Below, in pieces: positions 19,076 through 31,292 of a stretch of DNA of 64,000 nucleotides. Made by a program: the position numbers and the translations under genes. The stretch is taken from assembly GCA_039704465.1 (NCBI GenBank), contig JASFAU010000009.1, positions 558,001 through 622,000 on the forward strand, given 5' to 3'. The first letter of the stretch is position 1; the number at the start of each line of letters is the position of its first letter. The notes under the pieces are model-generated. The model had not been told where the DNA came from and searched no databases. It worked only from the letters and a program-made list of their open reading frames with translations. The stretch comes from Plasmodiophora brassicae (Eukaryota; Endomyxa; Phytomyxea; Plasmodiophorida; Plasmodiophoridae).

Positions 19076-19270
19076 ACTACGCGTTATCCTCTCAACCAAT
19101 TCGCAAATACACACACGCGCCTAATCGAGTCACACGAACGCCCAGACCTTGGTCATCGGCTGTCTGAACGGCGAAGATCGGCACTTCGAAGAGGAAGCGA
19201 GGGTTCACGAATGATTAAGGATCGCGAGGCGATCGAAGTGTACTTGCTACAGTTGATCGCACCGTGAACG

Positions 19271-19913
19271 ATGGAGACGTCCCAAGGAGGCTTGCCTGGG
19301 CGCCAACAGTTTGAAGCTTGGAAGCGGGAGCGTTTCTCGCAACGGGTTCCTGTGCACTGCTCGCTGCCTCAACAACAACAAGTCCCGGTCGCGTTGCCGA
19401 GTGAGCGGCTAAGTCGATCCCATGGGCAACCGCATCGCCTTGGAAGCAACAAAGGCCTCCCAGCGGCGCCAGTGAAGAAACGGGATGCCGAGGCCATTGC
19501 TTCACAGCCGGGAATGCTGGACCCCGAGGAACTCGAGGAAATCGCCGAAGAGATCTCATCACAGTGCCAGCCGTCATGGCGTCTGCTGCGCCCTCTGGCG
19601 TCCAAACTGCGCTACGCTACGTCAAGGGAGGAAATGCAATTCATTGGAGCGCTAGGTCGTCCGAACCAGTTTTTGTATGTCACTACATCCAGCTGACAGC
19701 GACACAGAGGCCGTCCAACGACAACGAAGCATCGAGAACAGAATGCCTGGGGAAGCGGTACGACGTGCTCGGGCCCGCAGCGCGCATTACAAGTGCAAAG
19801 ATCAACCTAAGCAAGCACCGCCTTGCATGTCAGCTAGCATCGACCACGCGAAACGGCAGCAGGCTAGACGACTCACACCCAAAGAGCGACCATGGAGGGC
19901 AACACGTAATTAA
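19271..19913 (+). CDS. Hypothetical charged protein
   Basis: Exon 1 (19271-19655) and exon 2 (19708-19913) with a 52-nt intron give about 196 residues. The middle has an acidic helix (DPEELEEIAEEISSQCQPSW), then SKLRYATSREEMQFIGAL leading into EAVQRQRSIENRM, and the tail is strongly basic (KRQQARRLTPKERPWR). The helical, charged make-up suggests a nucleic-acid- or complex-associated protein, but no family is recognised. It follows eL37 on the same strand. Confidence 0.45.
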
Positions 19914-21415
19914 ACACGTTCGAACGAGAGTTTCCTAGCTACAGCATCTCCTGCACAGTACACTGTATTATGCAAGCCTGCGTAATACCTGTATAATACG
20001 CATGTAATACTGACACTCAAAGTGCACCTGCCCTGCCAGAGATTCAGAGCCTAATCGGACGAACAGCAGCAGGATGACGATTGTGCATCAAGACGACGGC
20101 ACACCAACCGTGAACACCTTTCAGCCGCCCCGTGCGGCGCCCGACCTGCTGCTGACGTTGCTACGCTAGATGAACGCCGTCAGCGCCGCCCAGAACGTCA
20201 GTTGGGCGTTAGAGGAGTACATTCCGTACGAGGCGGACTAGGTACTTCTTCCTCGAGCTGCTTCGCAACTCGAGTCGTGTCAGGTGAAGGGCCCGGACGG
20301 GCGGCTTAATTATGGCGGATGATGTGCTGAATGCCATCGAGACGATGTCGATGGCATGTCGGCAGTGCGCCCACGTCACCGTCGCCGGCATAGATCAACA
20401 TCGCGTGTTCATTGCCACCGGATCGTGGTCGGTTGCGGGCGCCCCTCCGCGTCTCGACGCTGTGCTCCTGGAGGTGAACGTCGCGAAGTACTCGAGACGC
20501 TGTGATGGCGTGTGCCGCTCTGATCAAGCCGTGCCGCACGACAGGAACGTTAAGCGCCCTCTGCGTCGTGAACAGGACGTCGTCGTCGCGTTCAACCCGT
20601 TCGACGTCCAGGGTCCGAACCGAACCACCCGGAGAAAGACGAGACCAGTACGTTCAATGGGCAGTGACGTTGCTTACGGATTTGATTCGCGGATTATGTT
20701 GTACAGGATGTCGTTCTAGGGTTCCACCTGCACGTTGGACGCGCGCATCTGCGGTTCGTCGGGTTGGGGACACGGTCGGTGATCAGGTTGGGCCACTACC
20801 GCGCATTGGGTCAAGGTGGGACAGGGCTGGGTCTATTGCGACACCGAACTCTTGGCGCATTTCACCAACCGGGACATGGGCCATTCTTCGTTCAACTCGT
20901 TAACTTGATGACCTTCTACGAACGCATGTAGCCGGCCCACCCCGTCAATATACACAGTACGCGGCCAGCGGCAGACGTGCACTCTTCGTAGCCCTAACGA
21001 ACTAGACAGGATGATTTTATGTCACTCATACGAATGTTGTCCTCGCTGAGATAACATGACGTCATGACGTTTCCAAACAGACAATCAGCATGATTGTACT
21101 GCGACCTCTTATCTTGTTCGTGCTAGGATAACACGACGTCATTCATCGCGGGAGAATAGCACGTCAGGCGCAGCAGCAGCGTCAAAACACCGCACTCGTC
21201 AAGCGGATGCTGAGAGCCGCATGTCGCGGGTCTGTGTTTCTGCTGCCACCATCACCAAGTAGACCCGGGAAACCATGGGGCGGTTCATCATCTGTGCGAC
21301 CAGAAGCCGGAGGTGCCCATCAGCCCCCTCTGGCCCGTGCTCATGCAGCAAGTCCGTGGCGGACTCCGTAGCGGACTGGGGCTTCTTGATCAGTGGCCTC
21401 GTTACTCCCGCGAGA
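19914..21415. other. Long interval with no confident gene
   Basis: Plus-strand pieces near 20072-20280 look codon-like (MTIVHQDDGTPTVNTFQPP..., YFFLELLRNSS) but contain in-frame stops, and ORFs at 20312-20719 and 20502-20903 have no domain. This could be a decayed gene or exons I cannot join. 21040-21130 carries TGACGTCATGACGT and a related GACGTCATT, resembling CRE/ATF palindromes, ahead of NOC2. Confidence 0.35.
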
Positions 21416-23714
21416 ATGGGTAAGCAGACGAAGAGGACTCGTAAATTCCTGTCGAAGCCGTCCAACAAGGACGTCAAGAAATCACGGGGCGGTTCGAAGG
21501 GTCGCGTTGCTCGCAAAAAGGCACACGCGTTCAATGATTGTGATGATTCCGATGTCGACATCGCCAATGTGAGCAATGAACCGACAGCGCAGCCCCAGAC
21601 CTCAGGCGGAAACCCTGACGGTGGGTTCGCAGTCGAGGACATGGATGTTGATGAGTTCCTTAAGGGTGATTTCGTCTTGACTGACAATGAAAACTATGAG
21701 GACGAAGCGGCTCGTCACGCTGCTGAGCTGAAGCTGCTGCAGAAGACTGACCCTGAATTCTACGCCCACCTCTGCTCTAAAGACAAGGGCTTGCTCGATT
21801 TCAACGCTGATGATGAACTGTTGAAAGCTGACGATGAAATGCTGAATGCTCACGACGAGCAGGACGATAGTGGTGCCGAAGATGGCGGAGATGTTGCCGA
21901 AGACGAGCATGACGAGGATCAAGGTTCCCTTCCGAAGGAGACGTCAGAGATAACGATGGACATCCTTCGTACGCTGCAGGAGCGCGCCACAGTTCGCCAT
22001 TCAGTACGCAGCCTCAAAAGGCTGATACGCCTATTCCGCGTTGCTTGTCATGCGACTGACGACGACAAGGACGACAGCAACGACGCGGAATCGATTCGGA
22101 TTACCGATGAAACTGTGTTTGCGTCCCTCGTCAAATTCGCGTTTACGGTACCCGGTTACGCTTGGTGGTCGCCTTTGCCGTCAACTGAATCGCGCTTTCG
22201 CAGCAATGCCCGTCACTGATTGCTCGCCTGCTCGAACTTCCTGCCGACCAGCCAACGAACGTCAAGCAGTCGTCGCACTGGAAGTACCATGAATCCATGA
22301 TTCGATCGTTTATTGGGAACGCGATCCACTTCGTCCTGCATGCCGTCGACGAGTCCATGCAACAGTTCGGCTTGCGCTCGCTTGAGTCAGCACTTCCTCT
22401 TATGGTTCCGTTCCCGAAACTGTGTCAGAGGTATCTCAAGACGCTACTTCACATTTGGTCGCACGCTCCGGACCAGGTACGTTGGCCTTGACCTGTCTGG
22501 GCGTAGAAACTGACGATCGTTCATCAGGTTCGTATCGATGCGTTCCTTCAGCTGCGACAGCTTACGCTCCTTCAAGCTTCGAGGCCGTCGTTTCTGGATG
22601 CTGTACTGAAAGGCATCTACCTGACGTTCGTTCGCAACGCCAAATTTCTGACGGCACAGAATGCGCCCCTGCTAAGGTTCATGATGAACTGCATTGTCGA
22701 GCTCTACATGATCGATCCGGTGGCGTCCTATCAGCATGCCTTCGTTTACCTGCGTCAGATCGCAATTCATATTCGAGGGTCCACCGACGTCAATGCCCAA
22801 TTGCTAACGTCTCTACGTGTTTGGAACCTTGTCCTTTGTGCTCATTGCAAAGGCGACGCTGGCCAGGATTCGCAAGCGCCTATGCGAGCGCTCATCTACC
22901 CCTTCACACAGATCGCCATGGCTATGATTGGTACTGATATGCTGAGTTTTCAAACCACCCAGTGAAGGTTGATGTTTGACCGGTTGAACGTACAGGTGCC
23001 CACGCTTCCGTGAAGTACTATCCATTGCACCTTCAGTGTGCAACGATGTTGCACGAGCTCCAGGTGGCATCAGGTGTCTACATCCCTCTCAGTCCCGTGC
23101 TGCTGCCAATCATGACCTCGTCGCACTGGGCAATGCCAACCGGCAAGGCGATTACCAAGCCGCCTTCGATCGATACAATGATCGCCGCGCCCGCCTCTGT
23201 CCTGAAGACGAAATCGTTCCAGGAATCCGTCCTGAAGCGTTCCGTCGACCTCCTGCGTGCTCACATGACGTCGCTATCCCGTTCAATCGCCTTCCCTGAA
23301 CTGGCCTTCCCCGTTCGACGTGCGCTCAGCAAGTTCGTGTCGGGCGCCAAGATCGCTCGGTTCCGCAAGGCGGTCCAGAAGTTGATGACGCAAATCTCGA
23401 GCAATGCGACCTGGATCGAATCGAAGCGATCTGATGTGGACTTTGCTCCAAAGTCCAGGGATGCTGTTGCCGCGTTCAGCAGCGCGTTGCCAAGGACGCC
23501 TCTGGAGGTGTACTCTGATGCACACCCGGTGTCTGACGCGAGCGATGACGTTGTAGCACCAACGTCGCCTGTCGATGGACCCGTATCGGACGACGACGAT
23601 GTTCACGAGTCTGACAACGGGAGCGATGAGGCTGAAGATGAGGACACGGGCAACCAGGACCCGAACGCGGAGGATGTCATTGATGACCTATCCCTATCTG
23701 ACTCTGATGAATGA
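21416..23714 (+). CDS. NOC2: Nucleolar complex protein 2 (Noc2/NOC2L-like)
   Basis: Four exons (21416-22147, 22204-22476, 22528-22930, 22996-23714) encode 708 residues. The start MGKQTKRTRKFLSK is followed by an acidic stretch (DVDEFLKGDF, EDEHDEDQGSLPKE). The Noc2 core follows: PADQPTNVKQSSHWKYHESM, FIGNAIHFVLHAV, LRSLESALPLMVPFPKL, LLRFMMNCIVELYMIDPVAS, HAFVYLRQIAIHIR, HLQCATMLHELQVASGVYIP and WAMPTGKAITKPPSID. The C-terminus is very acidic. Noc2 pairs with Noc1 and Noc3 in pre-60S ribosome maturation and export in the nucleolus. All introns are 51-65 nt and in phase. Confidence 0.93.
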
Positions 23715-23888
23715 ATCGTTTGCTGTCAGTTGTGTTACGTCGGTTTCTGCAGACCATTCCTGGACGTTGCAACCCGGTAACACCGGCCACCTGGTGAACG
23801 CCAATCGGTGACGGACTCACGTTCCCTGGGTTCGCATCAGGAGGACTGACCGTACGGGTGCTGCGGAAGTCCGTCCGCATCGATCCCG

Positions 23889-24269
23889 ATGGCAACGCCA
23901 CGAGATCGCGTCGCCCAGTGCTTAGGGCAACGATGCATCGTATGGGCTATTGACGGTCGAGTGCTTCGCGGACGGTGACGGAAAACGGCCCTGCTTGCGT
24001 TGGCGACGGGAGATTCACTGTTGCTGGACAGGTTCTCGTGTCTGGACCATCTAGGGAACATGATCCTCGATCACACGGCTGAGTTGCGACCGCCCGATAT
24101 CGACGACAAGCATGCCGCGTGGCACGGTACTGTTCTCCATGTCAGGAGGGTTCCCAGCGTGTCCCTGCGTCCTAACCTTTCGTCAGAGGAGCACCGCGTT
24201 CTTCAAATGGGCAACGTCCTCTTTCCATCCGCCTGCATGACACGAATCGAGTTCGAAGAGATTCTCTAA
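23889..24269 (+). CDS. LSm-domain protein, NAA38/LSMD1-like
   Basis: Exons 23889-23974 and 24032-24269 (57-nt intron) give 107 residues. The spliced Sm1 motif reads AIDGRVLRG, then RFSCLDHLGNMILDHTAE, and the Sm2-like end is LQMGNVLFPSACMTRIEFE. The unspliced frame hides the Sm fold, so the intron call matters. The short length and the P-x-x-x-x-i-e ending are closest to NAA38, the auxiliary subunit of NatC N-terminal acetyltransferase. A divergent LSm1-type protein in mRNA decay is the alternative. Confidence 0.7.
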
Positions 24270-24290
24270 TATAGGAATCGTTTTTCTGTA

Positions 24291-24690
24291 ATGGCAGGAT
24301 TTGGCCGGGGATCTCGAATTCGGAATTCGCCAGCCCGATATGGTAAACCGCGTTCTGAAAATGACGGCGCCCTGTTTCTCGGAAATTGTCGGCCTTTTGG
24401 AGGCGATGAACGATGACGCCGTCGCCTTCGATGCCGGCGCCGAGTCGCGATTCACCCGGATAGAACGCCGGCTGTCGAGCGGCGTCATATCGACATCATG
24501 CATTTTGACGCCGACGACATCTGCGGCAGTATCGCGGCGAGCGTCGATCGTGGAACCACAAACTACGATGGTGAGGGTTGTCATCTGGGATACCGCATTG
24601 TACGACCAGAGTCATATCGGTTTGTCAGGATGGCAATTTGCCAACGCCAAGTCGTCGGCTGTCGTTTGGTTTCGATAAGCACGTCGGTAT
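24291..24690 (+). CDS. Weak hypothetical gene
   Basis: ATG 24291 opens MAGFGRGSRIRNSPARYGKP and stops near 24422; a later frame (IDIMHFDADDICGSIAASVD, ending 24690) looks protein-like. A splice joining them is not obvious. No domain. Confidence 0.25.
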
Positions 24691-24823
24691 AGCGTCATGC
24701 CGATACTAGTTCTTACGCCTAACATCTAACGAATGTAGGACGATACCTCTCGTCAAGATGTTGATTCTCTCAATGGTGTAAGTCGAAGGAGCTGGTGTTT
24801 TTAACCGGCGCCATTCAGCCTAC

Positions 24824-25937
24824 ATGCAGGAGTCTGGACAGTCTCGTGCCGCTATGGACGCTTCCGAGTACATCGTGAAACTGGAAACCAGTCTGCGATC
24901 CAAAACGCTTCAGGTCGAAGAACTGAGGAAAAGTCTTGAGGAATTGCAGGCTAAGGGTTCGTACAATAGTGTCGCTATATATCTCTTTCGCATTAATTGG
25001 GCACCTGTGTAGTCTGGCACTCGCCCCCTGAGTCTGTCCACGAAGAACGGACCAAGGAATATGAGGCCCGTATATCGTCGCTTACATCGACTGTAGACAT
25101 TTTAAATGTCAAACTTCACGATGCAGAAGCGTGGACCGAACAGGTGCCCTAGGCTTTGCTAAGCTGTTCGTGAAACGATCCTCAGTTTCGTGCAGGTTAA
25201 GCGGGAATATGACCGGCGGCTAAAGGAGGCCCAGGTATGGCTGATGATTACCGTGTCATGAATTGGTACTGATGGTTACTTAAGAACTCTGAACGGCAAA
25301 TGAAGCATCAGACAACTGCTCAGCTGGAGAAACTGGCTCAGACTGTTTTCCGCGACGTATCTGCCGTCCACGGTCTGTACTGTAATGACACCAATGGACC
25401 GCACCTGACTGGAATGGCAAGAGACATGCAATGCTGTTCTGGCAATCGTTTCCGACCGGCCATCTGTCGAGACATCGGGACAAGACACTGACGTATCTGT
25501 TACGAGTATCACACGCCTCCTACATGAAATGCGAAACAATATGTTTCCCACGATCATTGCCTTGATTACTAGATTGAGGACAAATTTAAACCTCTCGTGT
25601 AAGTAACGGTGGTGCGGTGTTAGAGTCATGACCTTACACGTGTTCCAGGTATGATGCTAGCAGATGCCCATGCGTGGACCGCGGCTCTTTCTTATGACCG
25701 ACGCCTATTGGAAGGTATCGCAACACGATCAGGATGCCGCCGTTCCGTACCTAATGATTTCTTCCAGACCGGATAAGGCAAACCGAGGAAATCTCTACTG
25801 AGTTAACGTCAGAAGTGCTTCGGTATTTGAGGGAGTGCGACGATATGAAGTCCCGGTTTGATGATGAAAGACTGGTGTTCCGGTCGACGATGCAAATTAT
25901 GGGCCTGATTTCCAATGGTGGGATGACGCACGGTTGA
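24824..25937 (+). CDS. Coiled-coil protein with many short introns
   Basis: First exon 24824-24956 (MQESGQSRAAMDASEYIVKL..., with heptads in LRSKTLQVEELRKSLEELQA). About six further small exons follow, each joined in phase by introns of about 50-56 nt: 25013- (HEERTKEYEARISSLTSTVD), 25199- (VKREYDRRLKEAQ), 25290- (NSERQMKHQTTAQLEKLAQ), 25438-25600, 25650-25710 and 25770-25937. Almost the whole product is predicted alpha-helical coiled coil. A structural or centrosomal role is possible but not shown. The stop at 25937 may be bypassed by a last splice into the following gene. Confidence 0.5.
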
Positions 25938-26015
25938 CGTGTTTTCACTAGTCTGACGTTCTTCTCTTTAAAGAAACAGGTCGTAAGCCGTCTGCATTGC
26001 CCAGCAGCGTCTATA

Positions 26016-27056
26016 ATGGTGCGTCTCCCTATGCTTGCATACTACGAGCCTGTTGCATATCTACAGCTTCCGTTAGGTACTTCGCTGGCAAGCAAGCAGC
26101 TTCCAACACTTCCCGACGTTTCTTGTCCGTTTCCTGGGATCGGTGACGTAGCAATTGAATCGCCAATAAGCTCCCGAGAATCGGTTGCTCAAATTCCTGC
26201 GATCGCTCAATCCGAAAGCGTTGCTCGTAATGAATCGGCCAAGCCTGATGACGCCTTTCTTGAAGGGACTAACCGAACTCTGCAACCTAATCTCGTCGCG
26301 ATGCCCCCAGTTCTTTCAAATTTGAACGTTGGAAACGTGACTCCGCATCTTCCTCTCGACACCGTTGGTGCTGTGGCATCAACATCAGATGGCATTGCCA
26401 CTGCCTCGCCGCGGACCACTAATTCGTCTGTCGTCATCCAACACGCTGCTGAAGCCGAATTCCGTATGTCGCCGACATTGACATCCGACGTCCGCGAGTA
26501 CCTGCCATTGGAGCGCGGAGGAGGAGTCAGCATGCAGACTCCGTTCCCAATTGCTGCTATGGGCGACTTGGGCTCCATTGTTGCCACTGAACGGTTCAAC
26601 AATATTCAAGAGCCGTCGTCACCGCCGATGCTTCGTTCTAACCGAGACGAAGCTGAGCCGGTGCTGCCTGGCTTATCACCTGTCGACGATCCCTCCAAGG
26701 CCTTTAAAATTGCCCATCTCGACGCCAACCGGGAATTGCCGGATGAACCCCACTCGTCTGCCGAAGAGGTGTTTCCAAAACCCTCTGGTACCGCTGGGTT
26801 CCACGATAAGCATTTCTTCTCATCAGAGTCCGCCATGCCTCGGCACGATACTCTGTCATGCGAAGAAACCATTCCGCCGAAAAAGGGCATTGCTACCTTA
26901 TTCCCAAAGGTTGGCCATTTCATTTCTCTGGAAACGAGATGTCTCATACGGGCATTATAGGAGGACAGCTTTAAGGACTCAATTCGCTTCGGCCTTGATA
27001 AGGATATCAAGTTTCTGCCTGTAACCGGCCAGGTCAGAATGCGTTGGCGGAGGTAG
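26016..27056 (+). CDS. Ser/Pro-rich, probably disordered protein
   Basis: Exon 26016-26909 plus exon 26961-27056, with a 51-nt intron, give about 329 residues. The long exon is rich in Ser, Pro, Thr and acidic residues with few hydrophobic blocks. The end (SFKDSIRFGLDKDIKFLPVT...MRWRR) is more ordered. No domain is recognised. The frame stays open upstream to an acceptor-like AAACAG at 25979, so the ORF could be a 3' exon of the coiled-coil gene just before it. Confidence 0.45.
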
Positions 27057-27232
27057 CCTGTTATTGATTTCGCCTTTGTTCAGCGTGCCGGTATAACCGA
27101 AAATGTGGAAGGGCACTCAGTTCGCCGTTCCCCGCCATCCCCGTTAATAACACGTCGCAAGTCTCGACGAGCACCGAAGTCGCTCATCCGACCTCCGTTG
27201 CCTTGTGAGCTCATGTGTAACTGTTTCTGGTC

Positions 27233-27711
27233 ATGATCGCTCATGCGTTTGTAGTCGTTGACGAAATCGTTGAAGAAGTTGGTCGGCGTCAAGCTTTGGC
27301 GCAACAGCGAGCTTACGAAGAGATTCGACAAGCTGAAATGGCCGCTCGTAGGGTAGTTGCCGAGAGAAGGACGCGCCAAAGGCGGCAACTTGTCAGTCAA
27401 CGCGACATTGTATATGCAGCTGTACTGTTAATTATGCTCCACCAGATTGTTATCGCAATTGTATTTATTTTCGCGAACTTTCTTGTTGAGAAGATGTGTA
27501 AAGTGCTCAGTATTGCTGACGCAGTATGCGCTGCATTCTGATGGTGCTTCACCGTTTACCGGTACGCTTATTTATCTGAAGGCATCGCCTACGGTAACAG
27601 CTTGCAGTGGTTGTCGTCGACGTTCATCTGTACCTGATTGGCTCTTCGTTTTCAGGACGCCGTTATATAAGGAGAAGCTACGTAGACTGTTGGTTCGCCC
27701 ATGTTCAGTGA
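27233..27711 (+). CDS. Coiled-coil membrane protein
   Basis: Exons 27233-27484, 27525-27609 and 27656-27711 join in phase (introns 40 and 46 nt) to give 130 residues. A charged helix (RRQALAQQRAYEEIRQAEMA...RRTRQRRQL) is followed by one long hydrophobic segment (YAAVLLIMLHQIVIAIVFIF) and a short Ser/Thr-rich end with RRYIRRSYVDC. The layout is that of a single-pass protein with a cytosolic coiled coil. Unknown family. Confidence 0.4.
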
Positions 27712-27853
27712 GGGTGGCGAAGTCAACATCGCCACTAGTGATTTCCCCATTATATCGTTTCCGATATCCGGCGCGTGCCTTACGTGTTCGACTACCACCA
27801 TGGCAAGTAATGCTCTACCAACTTCTCCGACGTGTTGCCTCAAGGTTCTTTGG

Positions 27854-28743
27854 CTACACTTTGTTCCCTACACTGCCTATTTGGGGTCGGAAGCGAATAA
27901 ACAACTGCATAAGGGCGCGTTTGGCTGCAAGCACCCAAAAATGGCATTTTTCCTGAATGGCATTTTGACGAATTGTATGGAACGCCATCACGCCGAACGG
28001 CATTTGGCTGCCAGACGCGCGCGCGAAAATGCCATTTTGGGAGGTCTGCCGGAGACACCGTCGAGATGGGCGAGCTTGGCCCAACAGCGGAGACGTGCGA
28101 CGCGGCAGCTTCAGCACATATGTCACGAAATACCACGACGCAACCATCACAATGGCGACGACATTGGCATGAGCGCTCACGGTGTCGACCGTCATCGCGC
28201 GCCTTTTGGATGAGAAATATGACTCAGACTCATATTTCGAAAAACGGCATTTTTGCCGAAAAACGCCATTTTTCCCTCTGGCAGCCAGACAGTCAAAAAC
28301 GCCATTCCGCCCGAAACGGCATTCTCCGCCGAAAATGCCGTTTTTCGGCCGAAAATTGCGATTTTTGATGGCAGCCAAACGCGCCCTAAAGTCAAAGTTG
28401 ATTATCAGTCGTTCACCAACGGCGATCTCCGTTCGTCCGAGGCCAGTGATGAATAGTGGTTGCGCGTTTGAACATCCCGGTGCTGTCAAGATCCGATCTA
28501 GTGTAGGTTTCTTGAAATACTCGAGTGCAAGACTCTGATACATGCTACGGTCGTCAAGCCCCAGCAATTCTTGGAATCGCTCTCCTGCCAGCCGTTTTGA
28601 TTCTCAACCGGCTGCCGGTTTGAACACGCCGCTCCTGCCTCGCTGCATAGTCCGTTAAGGTATTCGCCTGCAATATCCCTTGTGTTCGAGGCTGACGATG
28701 TACCCTGAAACTGCCACATTTTTCTTTGGATGAGGGGCCTCAT
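27854..28743 (-). CDS. Uncertain gene over a repeat-rich stretch
   Basis: The minus-strand part near 28370-28570 looks coding (RFQELLGLDDRSMYQSLALE, YFKKPTLDRILTAPG, LFITGLGRTEIAVGERL), with an acceptor-like TGGCAG just upstream and further open sequence to 28743. Downstream the frame runs into the palindromic GGCATTTT repeats, which give KNGIF/CRF-rich low-complexity protein, so the true 3' end is unclear. One hydrophobic segment (HANVVAIVMVASWYFVTYVL) is present. Confidence 0.3.
27935..28385. repeat. Cluster of short palindromic AAAATGGCATTTT-like motifs
   Basis: At least eight variants of AAAATGGC(A/G)TTTT, GCCGAAAAACGGC and AACGCCATTTTT occur in both orientations, densest at 28235-28375. 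The spacing is irregular, so it is neither a CRISPR array nor a minisatellite. Confidence 0.7.
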
Positions 28744-29046
28744 GATGCACTTCTAGCAGACGGTCAGTTTCGCGATTAGTGTGTGCGTTTTAATACTGAT
28801 TGAGAAATTAGGACGTCGTCTACTTGGAGCGACGGGTAGCTTCTGGATGAGACCTGCGCCTGCCGGTAATGGTGACCATTTCTGCCCCGGCTTCAGGTTG
28901 AGGCGCGCTGCAACAGGTGAGTCAGCGCGACCACCGTTGTGATAATGCCATTTGCCGTTCGTCCTACCGGGTGACCAAGTCCAGGGAACGACGCGCTTCG
29001 CGAATTTGCATACAGTTCGGGATACAGGGCACCTTCGTTGGGATCC

Positions 29047-29246
29047 TCAGACTCTCAACAGCCTAATCTGTGTAAACCTCCCGTGAACAGTCAACTTATT
29101 AGACATACAGGGTATAACGTCTCTCCCGGCGGGCAGCGATTGTACCGTCGCAGCGCCGCTACACTCGTCCTGTATCGAATCGCCAGAGCAACCAAGTTGT
29201 CGCCGGGCGCGACTACGTGATGCAGGAATTCCTCATCACTCTCCAT
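29047..29246 (-). CDS. Small LysM-domain protein
   Basis: Exons 29109-29246 and 29047-29067 (41-nt intron, donor GTATGT) give about 52 residues, nearly all one LysM domain: HHVVAPGDNLVALAIRYRTS, then VAALRRYNRCPPGETLYP. LysM binds N-acetylglucosamine polymers, while intracellular LYSMD proteins carry a single copy like this one. No signal peptide is seen, though upstream frames (29318-29521) could hold another exon. A chitin-related role is only one possibility. Confidence 0.6.
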
Positions 29247-29526
29247 CGCAGGCCTAGCGCATCGCCTGTGGAAACTATCGCTATCACGCCAGGTGTGACA
29301 CTTCACGTGTGCACTGACTACTGGCACGCTCCTCGTCTCCGAAATATCTCAACAGCCAGGGTAGTGCCATCCAGTTCACCACTTACGATACGACCGCGTG
29401 ATTTATTTTCGGGGTGATGATTTTCCGGCAGCGTCGATGGTTCGTTCGAGAGCCACCGCCACCGTGCGCTATTTGTAGCGCTGAAGCAACGGCGCCGTGG
29501 ATCTGTGGGACTGCGGATCACAATTG

Positions 29527-30689
29527 ATGTTGTGCTCGATGTGGCAAGGCGCCACTGCCGCCCTGGTTATCGTCTTTGGCGTATGCGTCGGAATTATTCA
29601 TGGAACCTCGTACGAGAAACGTCCGTTTGAACATGACGGGCTAGTGGAGGTATGTCTCGTCCGATGTCGTGTGGGCGGTGGTAGGGTCGGGTCACTTAGA
29701 CTTCGTGGCAGGTTGCCAGCAAACGACGTGCTCTTGACGTCGGTCCAGGTTATGAAGCAGCAACAATGGATGCTGGAGCTCACTACGTGGCCAATGACAC
29801 AGTGGGTATCGCTAAGAAAGTCGCTCATAACGACGGTAGCATGCAACAAAACCAACGGTACAAGATTCTATCCAAGATTGGTGCTGGGACATACGGCAAA
29901 GTTTTCGTTGCAAAGGACATGACTAGCCGTCATAATCACATCGTTGCGGTCAAGATGCAGGATATCTCGAACTCCACGCTTCGACGAAAGGTCGCACTGA
30001 ACGAGGTGCGTTTGCTTAGAAGTCTGCAAGGTTGCCCATCCATCGTCCAAATGATCGGCGCTGTGAGCGCCGGGAATCGGGTCACGATAGTCATGGAGTA
30101 CCTGAGCAGGGGCACCCTTGCAGATCGGATCAGGAGCCAAGGCCGGATCAGCGAGCACGACTCGAGGCAGTACCTGGACGATATTATCTGCGGCGTTGAT
30201 GCGTGTCACAAGCTAAACATCATCGTGAACGATATGAAACCGGAGAACATGGCGTTCGACGAGGAGGACAACTTGAAACTAATTGACTTCGGCATGGCAG
30301 TCTGCAGTCCAAGTCGAAGAATGCAGAGGAGCGGTTGTACACCTAGCTATGCGTCACCTGAGCAATTCAAGCTGGAGGGGAACCAAATCACGCACAGAGA
30401 GTTTGACGGCGTCGCAGCCGACATTTGGACATTGGGTGTCATATTGATCGAAATGTTGACCGGGAAGCGCCTATATCAAGGGAGTCACTGCGATGATGTT
30501 CGGCGAAACGTTGCGAACAATCGGGCGAATCAGCAATGCATGACGATATCCCGACAAATGTCCCTAGGCGCGAGGCTACTCATATCTCGCATCCTTCTCC
30601 GAGATCCCTGCATGCGGCCGACAATTTCAGAAATTGCAAGGGATGACTGGTTCCAAGAGGATTCTAGCTCAGGATCTGACAAAGAATGA
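29527..30689 (+). CDS. Secreted/membrane-targeted protein kinase 1 of a tandem array
   Basis: Exon 1 (29527-29649) encodes a signal sequence (MLCSMWQGATAALVIVFGVC...). A 62-nt phase-0 intron leads to exon 2 (29712-30689); 366 residues in total. Kinase landmarks: glycine loop IGAGTYGKVFVAKD, VAVKMQ lysine, the catalytic loop IIVNDMKPENMAF in place of HRDxKxxN, LIDFGMA as the DFG, YASPEQF as the APE-like site, and DIWTLGVILIEMLTG. The catalytic Asp, Lys and Asn are kept, but His and Arg of HRD are replaced (VND). The acidic tail EDSSSGSDKE ends the protein. It is probably active after ER entry; the substrate is unknown. Confidence 0.85.
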
Positions 30690-31292
30690 CAATGGTGCAG
30701 AGAGACTGACTTTCTTCCTTAAGTGATAAAACGTGGTCTTGACAAACAAGGACGGCACTGCCATGTGAGACACGGTCTTCCTTTCCATGCCGGGAGTGCA
30801 ACTACTCTGTCTGTCGAACATACATACGACCAACTGCTAGCGATATTATGGGGCGAATCCTGTGATCGTGCGTCTGCCACTGATGGTAACCGTGCACTCC
30901 AGCTTCAGACTGAGGGCGCTCAGAAACACTTGCGGTTCGTATGTCGTGGCAGTGTCATACACTGTTACCTATATCATGTGGGAGGTGGCCGGCATCGAAG
31001 GTGCGCACGTCAGGACTGAATCTGCCCGTCCCGCTCCCCTAGCAGCAAACGATGCTCGTCACGTTCATTTCGTCATATCGGACGGCGATAAGGTCCAACG
31101 CTGATTGTCGACCGTTGCGCATAACCCCATAGCCGTCACATAACATTATGGTAGCCTTTGCCACCAAACCAGTGCAGTTGCGCCGACCCGGTCAATTGCG
31201 ACTTGGGACGCGGGAACTGCGGACTGCGAACTGCGAAGGTGCCGTGGCACTAGCGCCGAATCCACTGCGGGTGTAACGTCGCTCTGATCACG
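30690..31292. other. Kinase intergenic region
   Basis: Open frames at 30723-31104 show no domain. Near 31210-31245 a cluster of GGAACTGCGGACTGCGAACT precedes kinase 2; related CTGCGGA/GCAGTCCGCAGT clusters lie before kinases 1 (29507), 3 (32830-32865) and 4 (34270-34305). Confidence 0.5.
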
